DNA from: Schistosoma haematobium
Lineage: Eukaryota > Platyhelminthes > Trematoda > Strigeidida > Schistosomatidae
Direction: 5' to 3'
Assembly: GCF_000699445.3 (NCBI RefSeq)
Contig: NC_067196.1
Span: forward strand, 29,529,116-29,593,115
DNA: 64,000 bases
The notes beneath the pieces were generated by a model. That model had not been told where the DNA came from. It was given only the letters and a program-made list of their open reading frames with translations, and did no database searches. Below, piece by piece: positions 54,426-64,000 of the stretch; the first letter of the stretch is position 1, and each line of letters begins with the position of its first letter. Both the position numbers and the translations under genes were made by a program.

Positions 54426-54926
54426 TCAGCTCCTCTCTTGGTTCTCACGTCCTCTATAGTCCTCCTGAACGTTTTGTTGATGCAAATATGGTCGATTTGG
54501 TTTTGTGTAGTGATCCGGTGAATTCCATGTGGTTTTGTGTATGTGTTTATGTGGGAATATGGTGCTGCCTATGACCAGCTTATTGAAGGCACATAGATTT
54601 GCAAATCTCTCACCATTTTCGTTCCTTTCTCCCAGTCCGTGTCGTCCCATGATGTCTTCATATCCAATGTTGTCCGTTCCAACCTTGGCGTTGAAATCTC
54701 CCATCAGAATGGTCAGGTCCTTTGTTGGGCACTTCTCGACGATTGGCTGCAGCCTATTGTAGAATTGATCTTTAGCGTCTTCATTGTAGTCGTTGGTAGG
54801 CGCATAGCATTGGATGATGTTCATTGAAATACCCTCTTTCTTTGTTTTGAACGAGGCTTTGATGATCCTTGGTCCATGAGATTCCCATCCTATAAGCGCA
54901 TTTTGTGCTTGTTTGGACAGCATCAA
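54426..54926 (-). pseudogene. RTE APE-type endonuclease remnant (element B)
   Basis: It encodes MNIIQCYAPTNDYNEDAK, LTILMGDFNAKVGTDNIGYE and a following block (NGERFANLCAFNKLVIG). GDFNAK is the conserved exonuclease-endonuclease-phosphatase motif. The preceding GTWNVRTM block is at 55150-55020 and the SDHHLL block at 54440-54400, in different frames. Confidence 0.85.
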
Positions 54927-55856
54927 TGCAACTCCTTGTGTATGTGGTGCATTTTCTTCTTCATGGCCGGAGTATAACAGGAGCTCTCCTGTAGTTAGTC
55001 GTTGTTGTCCAACTTGTGTTCAATGTGTTTCACTGATCCCAAGTACCTCTAGGTTGTATCTTCTCATTTCTGCAGCAATTTGGAAGGCTCTCCCGGTGTC
55101 CCACATTGTACGAACATTCCATGTACCTAAATAAATGGTCGCTCTGGTTGTCAGAAGGGGCATCGGCCTCGTAACTTCCGAAGGAATTCGGCTTTCATCA
55201 TGAGGCGTCATAATTCTTCTAAATGAAGACCTTCTGACTCCCAGGGCAGAGTTTAAAAGGTTTGAATAATTTTTTCTGGTTAGCGTTTTTTTAGCGAGTT
55301 AGTTTTCTACGGGATGGGGACGCTAACCCCATGCCCGGCCCTCCTCCTTTATCCGGGCTTGGGACCGGCAGTAGCCCCCAAAGGGACTCCAGTCGGAGTG
55401 TCATATGGTTGTCTGATATTTCCCTCTCTTTCAGCTTTTTCGCCGTCCTTACTAGTTCTTCCACGTATTTCTGCATGTCGGTTTTAATGCTCTTCTTCAC
55501 TTGCTTGTGTGCTTCTGTATACTCAGATTCTGCTTGGACTTTCTCTGCTCATGTTCAGCTGTTGGTAATTGCTGTCTTCTTGTTCTTCCTTTTTTGATCT
55601 TGTCCAGTGTTTCTATAGAGAACCATTCCTTATGATGTTGCTTGTTGTGGCCCAGAACCTCCTGACACGTTGAAGTTAATGCTTCTTTGATACCTTTCCG
55701 GTTGTCCTCCATAGTAGTTTCTTCTTCCTTCAGTAGATGCTGTAAGGCTTGCAACCTGTTGTCGAGAACTATCATGAATTCATTGAAATTGTCAGTATCT
55801 CGAAGGAAAGCTGTACTGAACCTTGGTAGTGCTGTTTTTCCAGTTGTGAACCGTTA

Positions 55857-57730
55857 CAAGTTTCTCTATTCACTGCGGAAAAGGCATTCAAGAGAACCTA
55901 AGAGAAATATGAGGACAATGCACAGAAACTCGAAGAAAGGTGTGCAATGGAAATAAAAAACAACATTTAGTGAGGATTTGTCAACTCTTCTGGTGAAATT
56001 TTGACGAGGTGTGAGTTTTGAGCATACCTCAAAATCCCACAGTTCTTTTGTGATGGATGACAGACTTGAGTAGGACGCTAGTTGTTTTTAATAATTTCGG
56101 ACAATTGGAGGCCAATCAACAGCACAAAGACTGTTGAACAGATGTCTCTTATTCAATAAATTTTTCTTCACTGGTTTTTTTTAGATTATGGTGGTGATAC
56201 CACCACCTTGTTCAGAAGCTAATAACCCATCTTTTACATTCGCCTGTATAGGTTATATGATCTGTCGAATTGTTGGAAACATTATGTATATTTACTTCTG
56301 CGTGTTTATTTCTGAGCGATACACATTGGGACGACTTACATTTTAGATACTAGCTCAGTTTGCCCACACTGAAGAGGCATTAGGAGGAGAAGTGATGAAA
56401 ATTCAGAATTCAGAAGTTCTCACTGTAGCGTAAGACATATTAGTAGGAGTTCGGATAAAAAACTGAAGTGAATCATTCTTTAGGACTAGTGGACAATCGT
56501 TGAAGCCTGGTTAAATGAATTATCATATCAAAACTTTCTCACTTTCATGATAGATAACTAAAAATTGAAAAGTTCATCGAATGTCGTTGGGGTCAAGGAT
56601 GAATAACAAGAATTAATCAATTGCAAGAAATGGACTGGGCCATGCTGCGTTGTTTGTATAGCAATCTAATTAAAGATGGCTTAGAGCTAGCCGATAACCT
56701 ACTATTAGGATCAAAACATTATTTATTTGTCTTATTATCTTGTATGGGGGTTACATTCTTATTATTCTGAACTGGATGGTGAAAGGTTTGTATGTTTAAA
56801 CCAGTACGTCACGCCCCAGTTGTGCTAGGCATTGTTTGATAAACAAGCACAGTAACCGTCTTCAAGTCCTCTAAATCTCTATAAGGCGACGAGTGAATTG
56901 AAGTTCAACAGTTTTGCTCTGTATTTTTCTGGTCTTATCAATACACATATTCAGTCATTTTAAGCTTTTCGTATACAGTCGTCAAGGTAGCCAGAGCACA
57001 TAGATACCGGTGGAACGTAATTCAGGTTAGGTGTTAAGCACTAGTTGTCACTTCGACGTAAGTTATGAGGTCACATCATTTATACCCAGCTCGAGTAGAT
57101 TTCAACCGTCCATATAGACCACTTGCATTGCTAATTTACAATCCCTCCTAAACATCTGTTGGGCGAACTCTGAGATTGTTATTAAGCAGTGAATAGTTAC
57201 AGAAGTTTCTGAACCACTTAGGAAGGATATTGAACGACCGATCGCGCTCGCACCAAACAAATTACTGCTGATTTACGAATAACTTTTATCTGAAAAAGCT
57301 CATGATTATTAAGCTTCCCTTCATGACAGGAAATAGAAGATAGCATAGGTATCCCTTTTATTCTGGAAAAGATGATTGCAAAAATATGTGAATATAATTT
57401 ACTCCAGGCACAGTTAGTTAAAAAAATACGAGAATTATCAGCCAGTGAACTTAGTTTCAGTAGACGATGTCGACTATCTGGGACGTTTATGGCTGAGTAC
57501 TATGTTCAGGCAGATAAAATGTATCCCAGATAGATGAGCCGAAGTAATGCATTTATATACTGAAGATGAAACGAGTTATTGGAGGTATGAGGGACTCATA
57601 TTAGCCCGAATAAGTCAATTGTCTACCTCCATCACTTACAGATTAGGGATATGGGAAGTATGCTCGACGTAAAACTCCAAATGCTTTGGAGGGAAAAGAA
57701 AATTATTATCAGAACGGGTTTGTGGAGATT
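55857..57730. other. Intergenic DNA without a recognised gene
   Basis: Moderately GC-mixed sequence with only short open frames. A stretch at 57.4-57.7 kb (frame text VDDVDYLGRLWL, EDETSYWRYEGLI) may be an old coding relic of unknown origin; I could not name it. Confidence 0.45.
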
Positions 57731-57731
57731 T

Positions 57732-57895
57732 TAGAAATTTTCACAGGTTGAAATCATGAGTCGGTTGAAGCTAGACCACCATGGAAAACCTGGAAGCACT
57801 GGACGGCCGTTTCGTCCTAGTATAGGACTCATCAGCAGTGCGCGTCTACGACCTCGCCCGCTGCGCAAACGGCGTGGCACAACTTCATGGATTGG
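57732..57895 (-). repeat. tRNA-like SINE arm with a complete hammerhead ribozyme (left arm of inverted pair)
   Basis: On the minus strand: flank, ribozyme at 57841-57796, then the shared gcttccaggttttccatggtgg tail. It is cut before the B box, so it lacks the tRNA-like head. The outer segment (cacaggttgaaatcatgagtc) is repeated inverted at the far end of the right arm (58085-58120). Confidence 0.8.
57796..57841 (-). ncRNA. Hammerhead ribozyme, core complete
   Basis: Minus-strand order: GCACUG (helix I), CUGAUGA, GUCCUAUACUAGGAC (perfect six-pair helix II), GAAAC, GGCC, GUC, CAGUGC (helix I partner). All 6 helix I pairs are Watson-Crick, every conserved core base is present, and the predicted cut follows the C of GUC (57802). 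Helix III is a palindrome, ACGGCCGU, too short for a normal loop, as known in schistosome hammerheads, which can act as dimers. Cleavage activity is inferred, not shown. Confidence 0.85.
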
Positions 57896-58115
57896 TTGAA
57901 GTTAGACATTAACACCGTTGGATGCCGGCTCAGTGGTCTAATGGTCAAGTGCTCGCGCGCGAAGCCAGTGGGTCCTGGGTTCGAATCCCGCGGGCGCGGA
58001 TTTGTGGATGCGCACTGCTGAGGAATCTCATACTGGGACGAAACGGCCGTCCAGTGCTTCCAGGTTTTCCATGGTGGTCTAGCTACAACTGACTCATGAT
58101 TCCAATCTGTGAAAA
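57896..58115 (+). repeat. tRNA-like SINE with hammerhead (right arm of inverted pair)
   Basis: A-box-like ccggctcagtgg near 57926-57937, B box ggttcgaatcc at 57978-57988, hammerhead at 58012-58057, then tccaggttttccatggtgg. The ribozyme has CUGAGGA and GAAAC, but the first helix II pair is A-C instead of G-C, which should weaken it. Confidence 0.82.
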
Positions 58116-58762
58116 AGAAAATTACACGACGAAAAGGATAAACAAATGTTATCAAAAAAAGTCCATACGTGTATACATATTTACGAACAAAGTGTTTCTC
58201 TTGTATGTGTGTTGTGTTGTTTTTTGTTGTTTTTATGTTGTTTTTAATGTTGTTCTTAATGTATATAAATAATGTATAATCATAATAATAGTGTTTTTAA
58301 TAATAACGGTAATTAAATTGATAGTTCACCGAAAAATGTAAATACACGTAAAAATCGTGTAAAAAATTAGTGATAAGCTGAACGAGTCCAACGAAGTTGA
58401 ATATCGTTACACAATTAATAATAAACGTCACCATACACTACATAACTACCTACCTCTCATATTCAACCCAACCGTGATGTGAACTATTCTTATTTTAGTT
58501 ACGTTTAGATCATTGCAACGTCTCTTCATAATAGCAACATAAATTATGATATACTTTGCAAATGTCTTAGTATTACAAAGGCAACCGAACTTTTCAGCAC
58601 ATTAAAAAATGTCTAAGAGTTTTGGTGATCCGAAAGGCGCAAGTATGAAGAAATCACTGACTTCTACTAGCTCGTCATGACAATATTGGATAGCACATAT
58701 CAATTTCAGTATGCGGGCAGTTAAAGATTACGCTATCGGCGCGTAAATTGTAGTATGCTGAA
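58116..58762. other. Upstream region of the RSBN1 homologue
   Basis: AT-rich with a run of gttgtt repeats near 58.2 kb. An in-frame TAG lies at 58751-58753, four codons before the chosen ATG. No promoter element could be named. Confidence 0.45.
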
Positions 58763-59583
58763 ATGAAAACACAAAAGTTGGCGTCACATCGGGAGTCTAC
58801 TAACAAGTCGAAGGAAAGAATAAAAAACAAAAAACGTCTCGCGACAGGATTAGATAATGTCGCTAGTAGCAATAGTACATGTCATGCAGTCGTAACTTCG
58901 TCCAATCGCCACGACCCTTTGGCGCACATCATTCGTCTTTCAAGTAATCTCAAAGTACCTCGTTCTCCAAAGCGCCATTTATGCGACATGATCCACGTTG
59001 AGCACTACGAAAATGGTGGTGGTTATGCTTTGCATTCTTATGCTGATGAGTTAGCTCACCTTACGGCGGATGAGTTGGCTTTGTTGGCTCGAAAATATTT
59101 CAAGATATTATTTACCGAAAGACGAAAAAGAGGCATCCGTGTTCCTTTTTCCCATTACTGCATAGGTGTTGTCCATGGAGCTGCGAGAAGGATGCCGGAA
59201 CTGTTGTCATATTTGTCATCTGCCTATCCTAATCTCAACGTCTCGACAAATCCCCTAGAACAGAAAAACGCAACGGAAACTTTATCTCTTTCACAGTATG
59301 TAAAAAACGTTCAGAAAACTTACGCAAACGGCATCTATCGGTTTGGACCACTGCATGCATTGAGTATTGTTGGTGTTAAAGGTGAGGAACGTGGTTTTTT
59401 TGACAAGAGTCTCATTGAGATGATTGAAAAAGACCCATTCCTAAAACTTGTAACACCATGGGGTGTCTTATCAAGTTTAAGTGGGATGGACCCTCGAGAA
59501 AGTAATGATGGGCCTATTCTGTGGTCTCGTCATGGAGAACAAACTATTCCTTTATTTCCAACTACCATGCGTGGCAGGAGACG
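58763..59583 (+). CDS. RSBN1: RSBN1 homologue exon 1
   Basis: ATG at 58763 follows an in-frame TAG four codons upstream, so it is the likely start. A basic N-terminus ([11 protein letters not shown]) may be a nuclear localisation signal. It then encodes [58 protein letters not shown], and [12 protein letters not shown] up to [14 protein letters not shown]. The donor gtgagt is at 59584 (phase 2). Confidence 0.92.
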
Positions 59584-62500
59584 GTGAGTATTTGTTCTGA
59601 AATATTTTTGTACATATGTGTATGTATGCATTAGTAAATTAGTCATACAAACATAGTGATTACCAATTACTTGGGATTGATAGTAAATTATCATGGCTCT
59701 TAATTCACGTGGCTAGTTTTCAGTCGCTGATTAGTTCAAGGTGACTGATCAATCTTCACCTCGCAGGAGAAGCTTTCATATTTGCAGTGTTAAAGGCCTG
59801 AAAGCTCATGATTCTTCTCAGTTAATTTAAATACACAGTAAATTTGGTCCGTGAATGTAAATTTACTACATAGTAGAGAAATACACTTCATTACATTCAC
59901 TAGTTTTGCCTAGTTCATAAGGTCCCAGTACATGTAAAAATGCTGAACGCTTATCAGTGGTATTTTGAGGATTATGGATTGCGTTATCGCTCTCTTAAGT
60001 ATCAGACTCAAAGAAGTTGGACAATATTATCCATGTTTAAAAACAAGGGGATCGGACAACTTTGCCTTATATTATCGTCTCGAGGTAATGTTTATTTGAC
60101 TGGAAACTCAATTTCGTCACAATACTGATGAGGTCTTTGTGATGGACTTCAAAAATGATTGTTTGACTCTACTGTAGCTTATTAAATTTTCAGGCGAACA
60201 ACAATAACCAATACTAACTTCGGGGAGATAACAGCATCCACTGTAGTTAAGCATTATTGGTTACTCTCAGCACTCCTAATATCGCGAAAATTCCCCCTTT
60301 CGGTTATCTTCATCTCTTTCTGTTTCTAATCCAGTGATTTTGTTTTCACAGGATTCCCAGTGCTGGGGTCTGTGCTACTGTCGTAACCAGTGGTTGGATG
60401 ACATGGCTCAGAATCGATCACAATGTCGTAGGTGTATACACTCCTTGTCTTCCCTTGAACCGCGAGATGAAAATTACTTTATTACCTTTTATGAACTAAT
60501 TCTTTCTCTCTGTATCATATCCTTATATGAAATCCTTTTTTGATTACCATTACAGTAACTGTTTCTATGAATTTGGTGTTCATCTAGTTGTGCTAATGAA
60601 GTATGACAACCTGGACCGATGAATATATGTGCCTAGTCCTACTTTGTAGATAACTGACTGACTGACTTTATATAAGTTAACTAGAATTCATGACAAACAG
60701 GTGTGATTAACTATCAAAGTTTCTACAATGAAGTGGGAGTAGAAGACAGACATCAGCTAAAAGTATTTGGTTTTGAGTGTTTAGGATTTCAAAAAGTATC
60801 TCATCTATTTAATATAATCAGCTCGAATGTCACTTCATAAACTTGTGTCGGATTTTGTTTATTTGGTAGTGTTATCAATGGTTGTATTACAGACGTGGTT
60901 ATTGGTCGCCGCGCACTTGGTGGGCGTCAGATAGCGGTTCATGACAGGACTAATTGCCATGCTGACCACGCAGACGATGGGCTGTCTCGTCATACTACAG
61001 CAGCTGTAGGTTTACTAAAGGCGGTGTATCCCCATCGATCTGGAGAGGAATCAGAATTGCCCTATTCATCTTCCTGTCCCCTTCATTTCGAGGATGCTAA
61101 TGGTGATTTAAATTCTAACACAAATCCATACGCATACAAACTAAACCAACCTGCTAGAATAGTCAAAGATGTGGTTGTATTTGATCCACGTCATTATGTT
61201 GATCTGATTGAACGATTACGCCTAGATATTATGGAACCTCCCGCAAGCCAGGTTTGTTTTTTTTCTTATTTTACATAACAAACCAATTAATTATTACATT
61301 ACACCCCGGTTTCTGCTTTTCCTAAAGGGATCACCAACTTTTAGGATAGAAGTGACTTCATAACTAAGTTCCCTGGTGGAAAAAGTAAGACTGGGTAAAT
61401 ACGTATTCCTCACGCGACAGTAAAAGCAACTGGAGTTCTAGTTATTAAATTCATATCCAATAATTCCGTATAATCCACAAAGCCCACATGGGCGAATAAA
61501 GGTTGAATAACGAAGTATTTATTTATTAAAAATACAAAATATACCTAGTTAATGTTACTTCTGAATGAAGAATAGTCTTGAAGTAAAAAGATTCTTGTGA
61601 GGTATACACTTCAACAGTTACTAAAGAACATACTTGAAAATGATAATGTAGATAGTCTTAATAGAATGCATGTCACATTACTAACGATATCGTTCTTGCT
61701 GTGTTGTGATGCTGTCAAGCTACTGTACACTTTCCCCTATTTGTTTGGCACAAACTTAAATCAGTGTTGGTACTGATTCATTTAGAATGACTCATAGTTT
61801 GCTCCCCAAATGCCCTGGTATGGCCGAGAGTGGGGTGAGTTCGCCCTCCCTCTCGAAATTCTCTCACACGGCCACGCGTATACAGCCTCTGCCAGGGAAG
61901 TCCTACTCATTGCCTTCTCGTGGAGGGGGTGTTGTTTACGGAAATGAGAGGACGAAAAGCGAATGTCCAGCGCTTTAACCGGATCCCAAGCCAATGGTGC
62001 ACATGGGCTCCAGTATCCTTCGGGAACAAACGGCGTATGAACCTATCGTTGGTCATCGGCTACCATGGGAATGCATCTCCTCACGATGCCCCACTGCCTT
62101 GTGGATCAGACCTTTAGGTCAAAGGCTTGGGGTGTGGCCCCCTAAGAAACCCACATGCTTCGGTTCGGGCACCCGGGCAGTATCACAACCCACACACAAA
62201 TATGGTGTGGCGCATATATATTTAGTGCCCTCTTGTACCGATGTTTATGTGTTGAAATAAATAAATAATAAGATACTCATAGTTTCCGTCGATTATCCAC
62301 AAGAACCAGTGAGTCGTTAAATAGTTTTATGTATTTGGTAGTAACCTCTATTTATTGTTCGCGTTTGTCGTATTATCTATTATCAAGGAATATTCATAAA
62401 CCAGAAGACTCAAACTGACAATTTAGTCTATTCGGATGACCTTAAGTAATCATCTTTGATTTTGATGCTAAACGACATCAATTTCAACCTCTTCAAGACG

Positions 62501-63380
62501 ACGAGTCTTAGTCAATACGAAATGTTTATCCATGGTTCCTTACAGACTACTCTTTGATAAGACATTAAACGTTAGAGTATTTGATGCCTGGTCCCATTTA
62601 ATGTATTTGTCACACGGTAAAACTTGTTCGGTTGGATTCAACCACAATCAACTAGCAGTATAGCACAATCTTATGTTTGTTATCAATATTTCTAGAATCG
62701 GTTTAAAGCACTTAGTTGTCACTGGGAATTGTTTTCTTGTGCTAGACCAGAAAATCAAGTTCAATCTAGTTAATACTGAGGAATGTGACTAGACTTCAAA
62801 TAATCAGTTAATGTCGATTCAGGTTTCAATAAATTTTAGAATAATACAATATAGCCATCGATTCATGCTTAATTTTCTAATGGTTTTTCATATAATTATG
62901 GTTTATTTTAAAATCAATCGAGGGAATTCCAACATTATTTAATAAATTAGTTCTCTCAGTAATCCTAGTGTTTACCTCATCAATTTATCTTAACAGTGTG
63001 GGTCATTTTGGGCGGATGATGGTGAGCTTAATCAGCTACATTCCGAAGGCTTTCGTTATGTTCGCCTGCCTCTTCGTGATAATGATATATATTTTATCCC
63101 ACGAAATGTTATACATCAATTCAAATCTGTTTCAGCTGTATCAAGTATTGCATGGCATGTTCGTTTAAAAAATTATTACGACCAATTACAACATGATGAT
63201 ACAAGCGGGATGTCTGAACATAATGATTCTGATCTAAAAAATCTCGATCATGCCTATCAGTCGTCTGAATCCGTCAGGTCAACATCTGAGTTATCTGTCC
63301 CTAACGATATAAACACTAACAGTAACTTAAAGAAGTCACCTGAAAGTATCCATTCATCAGCTAATGAGTTAGCTAGTTGA
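58763..63380 (+). CDS. RSBN1: RSBN1 / DPY-21 (KDM9-type JmjC) homologue (three exons, whole-gene span)
   Basis: Exons 58763-59583, about 60870-61251 and 62997-63380 total 1587 nt, 528 residues plus TGA. The family includes human RSBN1 and RSBN1L and nematode DPY-21, a JmjC enzyme that removes a methyl group from H4K20me2. Conserved blocks are [79 protein letters not shown] and SIAWHVRLK. His304-x-Asp306 (CHADH) and His441 (NVIHQF) are placed like the JmjC iron triad; this is my inference. The protein lacks the long N-terminal extension of vertebrate members. The gene begins about 650 bp after the inverted SINE pair. Confidence 0.9.
59584..60869. other. RSBN1 homologue intron 1
   Basis: It contains the retroelement 3' end at 60330-60665. 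The 3' splice site is uncertain: ttggtag at 60869 keeps the frame, while the better-looking ttacag at 60892 does not. Confidence 0.7.
60330..60667 (+). mobile_element. 3' end of a dispersed retroelement with a TGAC tail
   Basis: It starts near cacaggattcccagtgctgg, carries a short open stretch ([20 protein letters not shown]) and ends gtcctactttgtagataactgactgactgac. The last 80 bp match relics at 38735-38820 and 9230-9330. The short tandem tail is like those of non-LTR elements. The family is not identified. Confidence 0.55.
60870..61251 (+). CDS. RSBN1: RSBN1 homologue exon 2 (JmjC HxD motif)
   Basis: The certain part begins at 60895 ([10 protein letters not shown]); the start at 60870 is chosen because it is in phase with the 59583 donor. 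It encodes [28 protein letters not shown] and, after an insert of about 35 residues rich in Ser/Asn/Glu, [20 protein letters not shown] and IMEPPASQ. The donor gtttgt is at 61252 (phase 0). An extra microexon joined to an acceptor at 60892 cannot be excluded. Confidence 0.82.
61252..62996. other. RSBN1 homologue intron 2
   Basis: GT-AG intron of 1.75 kb that contains the retroelement 3' fragment at 61801-62274. Confidence 0.85.
61801..62274 (+). mobile_element. 5'-truncated non-LTR retroelement 3' end, with target duplication
   Basis: Same family as 480-1469; the shared part covers cggccgagagtgggg-type text through the AAAT tail. It is flanked by an 11-bp direct repeat, actcatagttt, at 61790-61800 and 62275-62285, which gives exact borders. 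Only the 3' UTR is present. Short open frames in it are meaningless. Confidence 0.88.
62997..63380 (+). CDS. RSBN1: RSBN1 homologue last exon (distal JmjC His and tail)
   Basis: The acceptor is tcttaacag; the frame is phase 0 from 61251. It encodes [54 protein letters not shown], then a Ser/Asp-rich tail ([18 protein letters not shown]) ending at TGA 63378-63380. The common short frame starting at 62968 is out of phase with this exon. Core match to RSBN1 is strong. Confidence 0.93.
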   Translation, partial: CGSFWADDGELNQLHSEGFRYVRLPLRDNDIYFIPRNVIHQFKSVSAVSSIAWHVRLKNYYDQLQHDDTSGMSEHNDSDLKNLDHAYQSSESVRSTSELSVPNDINTNSNLKKSPESIHSSANELAS

Positions 63381-64000
63381 AACCCACTCATAATTTCTTG
63401 TATTTTGTTTTAATTGTTGATATCTCATTGTTTTTTTGTAAAATAAGTCTAATATGGTTCGACTTTATATTCATCGTTTGTTTTATTCTTAATGTTGCTG
63501 TTAAATAGCTGTGTATGCATGTGTCACTTTTCACTGAACTCATTTGCAATATAGTATCATCTTTACATGCCATTTAATTCTAGTTGTTTCTCATTACTGT
63601 GATTCCATATCTGCTAGTTTATTTCCTTTTCTACTTGGATAAGTGTATCCAGGCACCTAAAATCCTTTTGTAATAATATGAAATTGTTATTTATTTCATG
63701 AGTTCCAGTTTGTTTTGTTTGCCTTATCATGTTTAATTTTTCTTATTCTGATCTTTGTTTCTCTCTTATGTTCCTACTTTCTGTTTGTTTTAAAATGTGA
63801 AGTAATTTTACAAGTTTTCATCACGAGTTTCATAAGTTGATGTAAAGTAATCCATTCCTAGCTTCTTTCTTTACTTCCTGTTTTCTTTTTCGGCAGGTAA
63901 TAGGTGTTATTTTTAAACCAAAAGTTCAGGGCCTCGGTTTTGTGTTTTTTTTCGATTGGGGTAATTAGCGAAGTTACTTATACTTCCTTCAAAATTTAAT
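63381..64000. other. Downstream region of the RSBN1 homologue
   Basis: T-rich 3' UTR and downstream DNA. No canonical AATAAA was noticed and no further gene was seen. Confidence 0.5.

Larger units (their letters stand above)
52213..55397 (-). mobile_element. RTE element B, near full length, inserted into element A
   Basis: About 3.18 kb. The 3' end is a TAAG repeat (52215-52234 complement). The 5' UTR runs to 55397 and shares its core with the element at 30.66 kb. It is flanked by direct copies of gtgtcatat (52204-52212 and 55398-55406), the normal single-copy sequence of element A, so B landed in A after A was already inserted. The endonuclease frame is split (55211-55020 GTWNVRTMWDTG; 54926-54426 ILMGDFNAKVGTDN; 54448-54215 IASDHHLLVAK). 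The RT frame is open for 413 codons (53468-52227). Confidence 0.93.
50495..55849 (-). mobile_element. RTE element A, 5'-truncated and interrupted by element B
   Basis: Two pieces, 50495-52212 and 55398-55849, join into one collinear RTE element on the minus strand. The 3' TAAG tail is at about 50495-50508. The minus-strand RT frame (51561-50851) contains [36 protein letters not shown] and [10 protein letters not shown], with FADD intact; the linker part is at 52163-51600. It is truncated at about 55849, inside the region between endonuclease and RT. accgtta at 50488-50494 and 55850-55856 is the probable target-site duplication. Confidence 0.9.

Noticed and set aside
60334..60543. 69-codon frame as a missing RSBN1 exon
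   Set aside because: The text does not match the family between exon 1 and exon 2, and its 3' flank is a dispersed repeat.
1..64000. CRISPR arrays, bacterial operons, phage or toxin systems
   Set aside because: The window is eukaryotic with spliced genes; no spaced identical repeats or operon-like gene packing was seen.

Overview
This is nuclear DNA of a eukaryote with long introns. It looks like a blood fluke (Schistosoma; species not resolved). The evidence is AT-rich sequence with kilobase-scale introns, introns of only 29-41 nt at the 5' end of one gene, SR2-like RTE retrotransposons ending in TAAG repeats, a CsRn1/Boudicca-like Gypsy element with a tRNA-Trp primer site, and many SINE-like repeats carrying hammerhead ribozymes (the S-mansoni-alpha type).

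Three host genes can be built. (1) The 3' half of a Notch receptor, plus strand, 4276-36449: six exons that join in frame to 1373 codons plus a stop. They cover an LNR-like remnant, the NOD/NODP region, the transmembrane segment, a RAM W-x-P motif, ankyrin repeats and an Asn-rich tail. The EGF repeats and signal peptide lie upstream of the window. (2) A complete ferrochelatase gene, minus strand, 43842-40482: seven exons, 422 codons, all Fe-S ligands and catalytic residues present. It is convergent with Notch. (3) A homologue of RSBN1/DPY-21 (KDM9-type JmjC histone demethylase family), plus strand, 58763-63380: three exons, about 528 codons, with one ambiguous splice junction.

Most of the rest is mobile DNA. 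0.5-1.5 kb holds a non-LTR element relic. 2.5-3.3 kb holds an RTE fragment. The 14-kb Notch intron (4.9-19.1 kb) is full of hammerhead-bearing SINE-like repeats. 23.0-24.1 kb holds a Penelope-like relic with a GIY-YIG nuclease tail. 30.7-33.9 kb holds a decayed near-complete RTE element inside the last Notch intron. 44.1-49.2 kb holds a decayed Gypsy element with an extra, older LTR about 270 bp upstream of the ferrochelatase start. 50.5-55.8 kb holds one RTE element inserted into another, both with recognisable target-site duplications. 57.7-58.1 kb holds an inverted pair of hammerhead SINEs, one with a complete ribozyme core.

The genes have no evident shared function: Notch is signalling, ferrochelatase is the last step of heme synthesis, and the RSBN1 homologue is chromatin. 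No single undescribed system is proven. The best leads are the intact hammerhead ribozyme in a Pol III-type SINE, the repeated head-to-head pairing of these SINEs, and the LTR at the ferrochelatase promoter.
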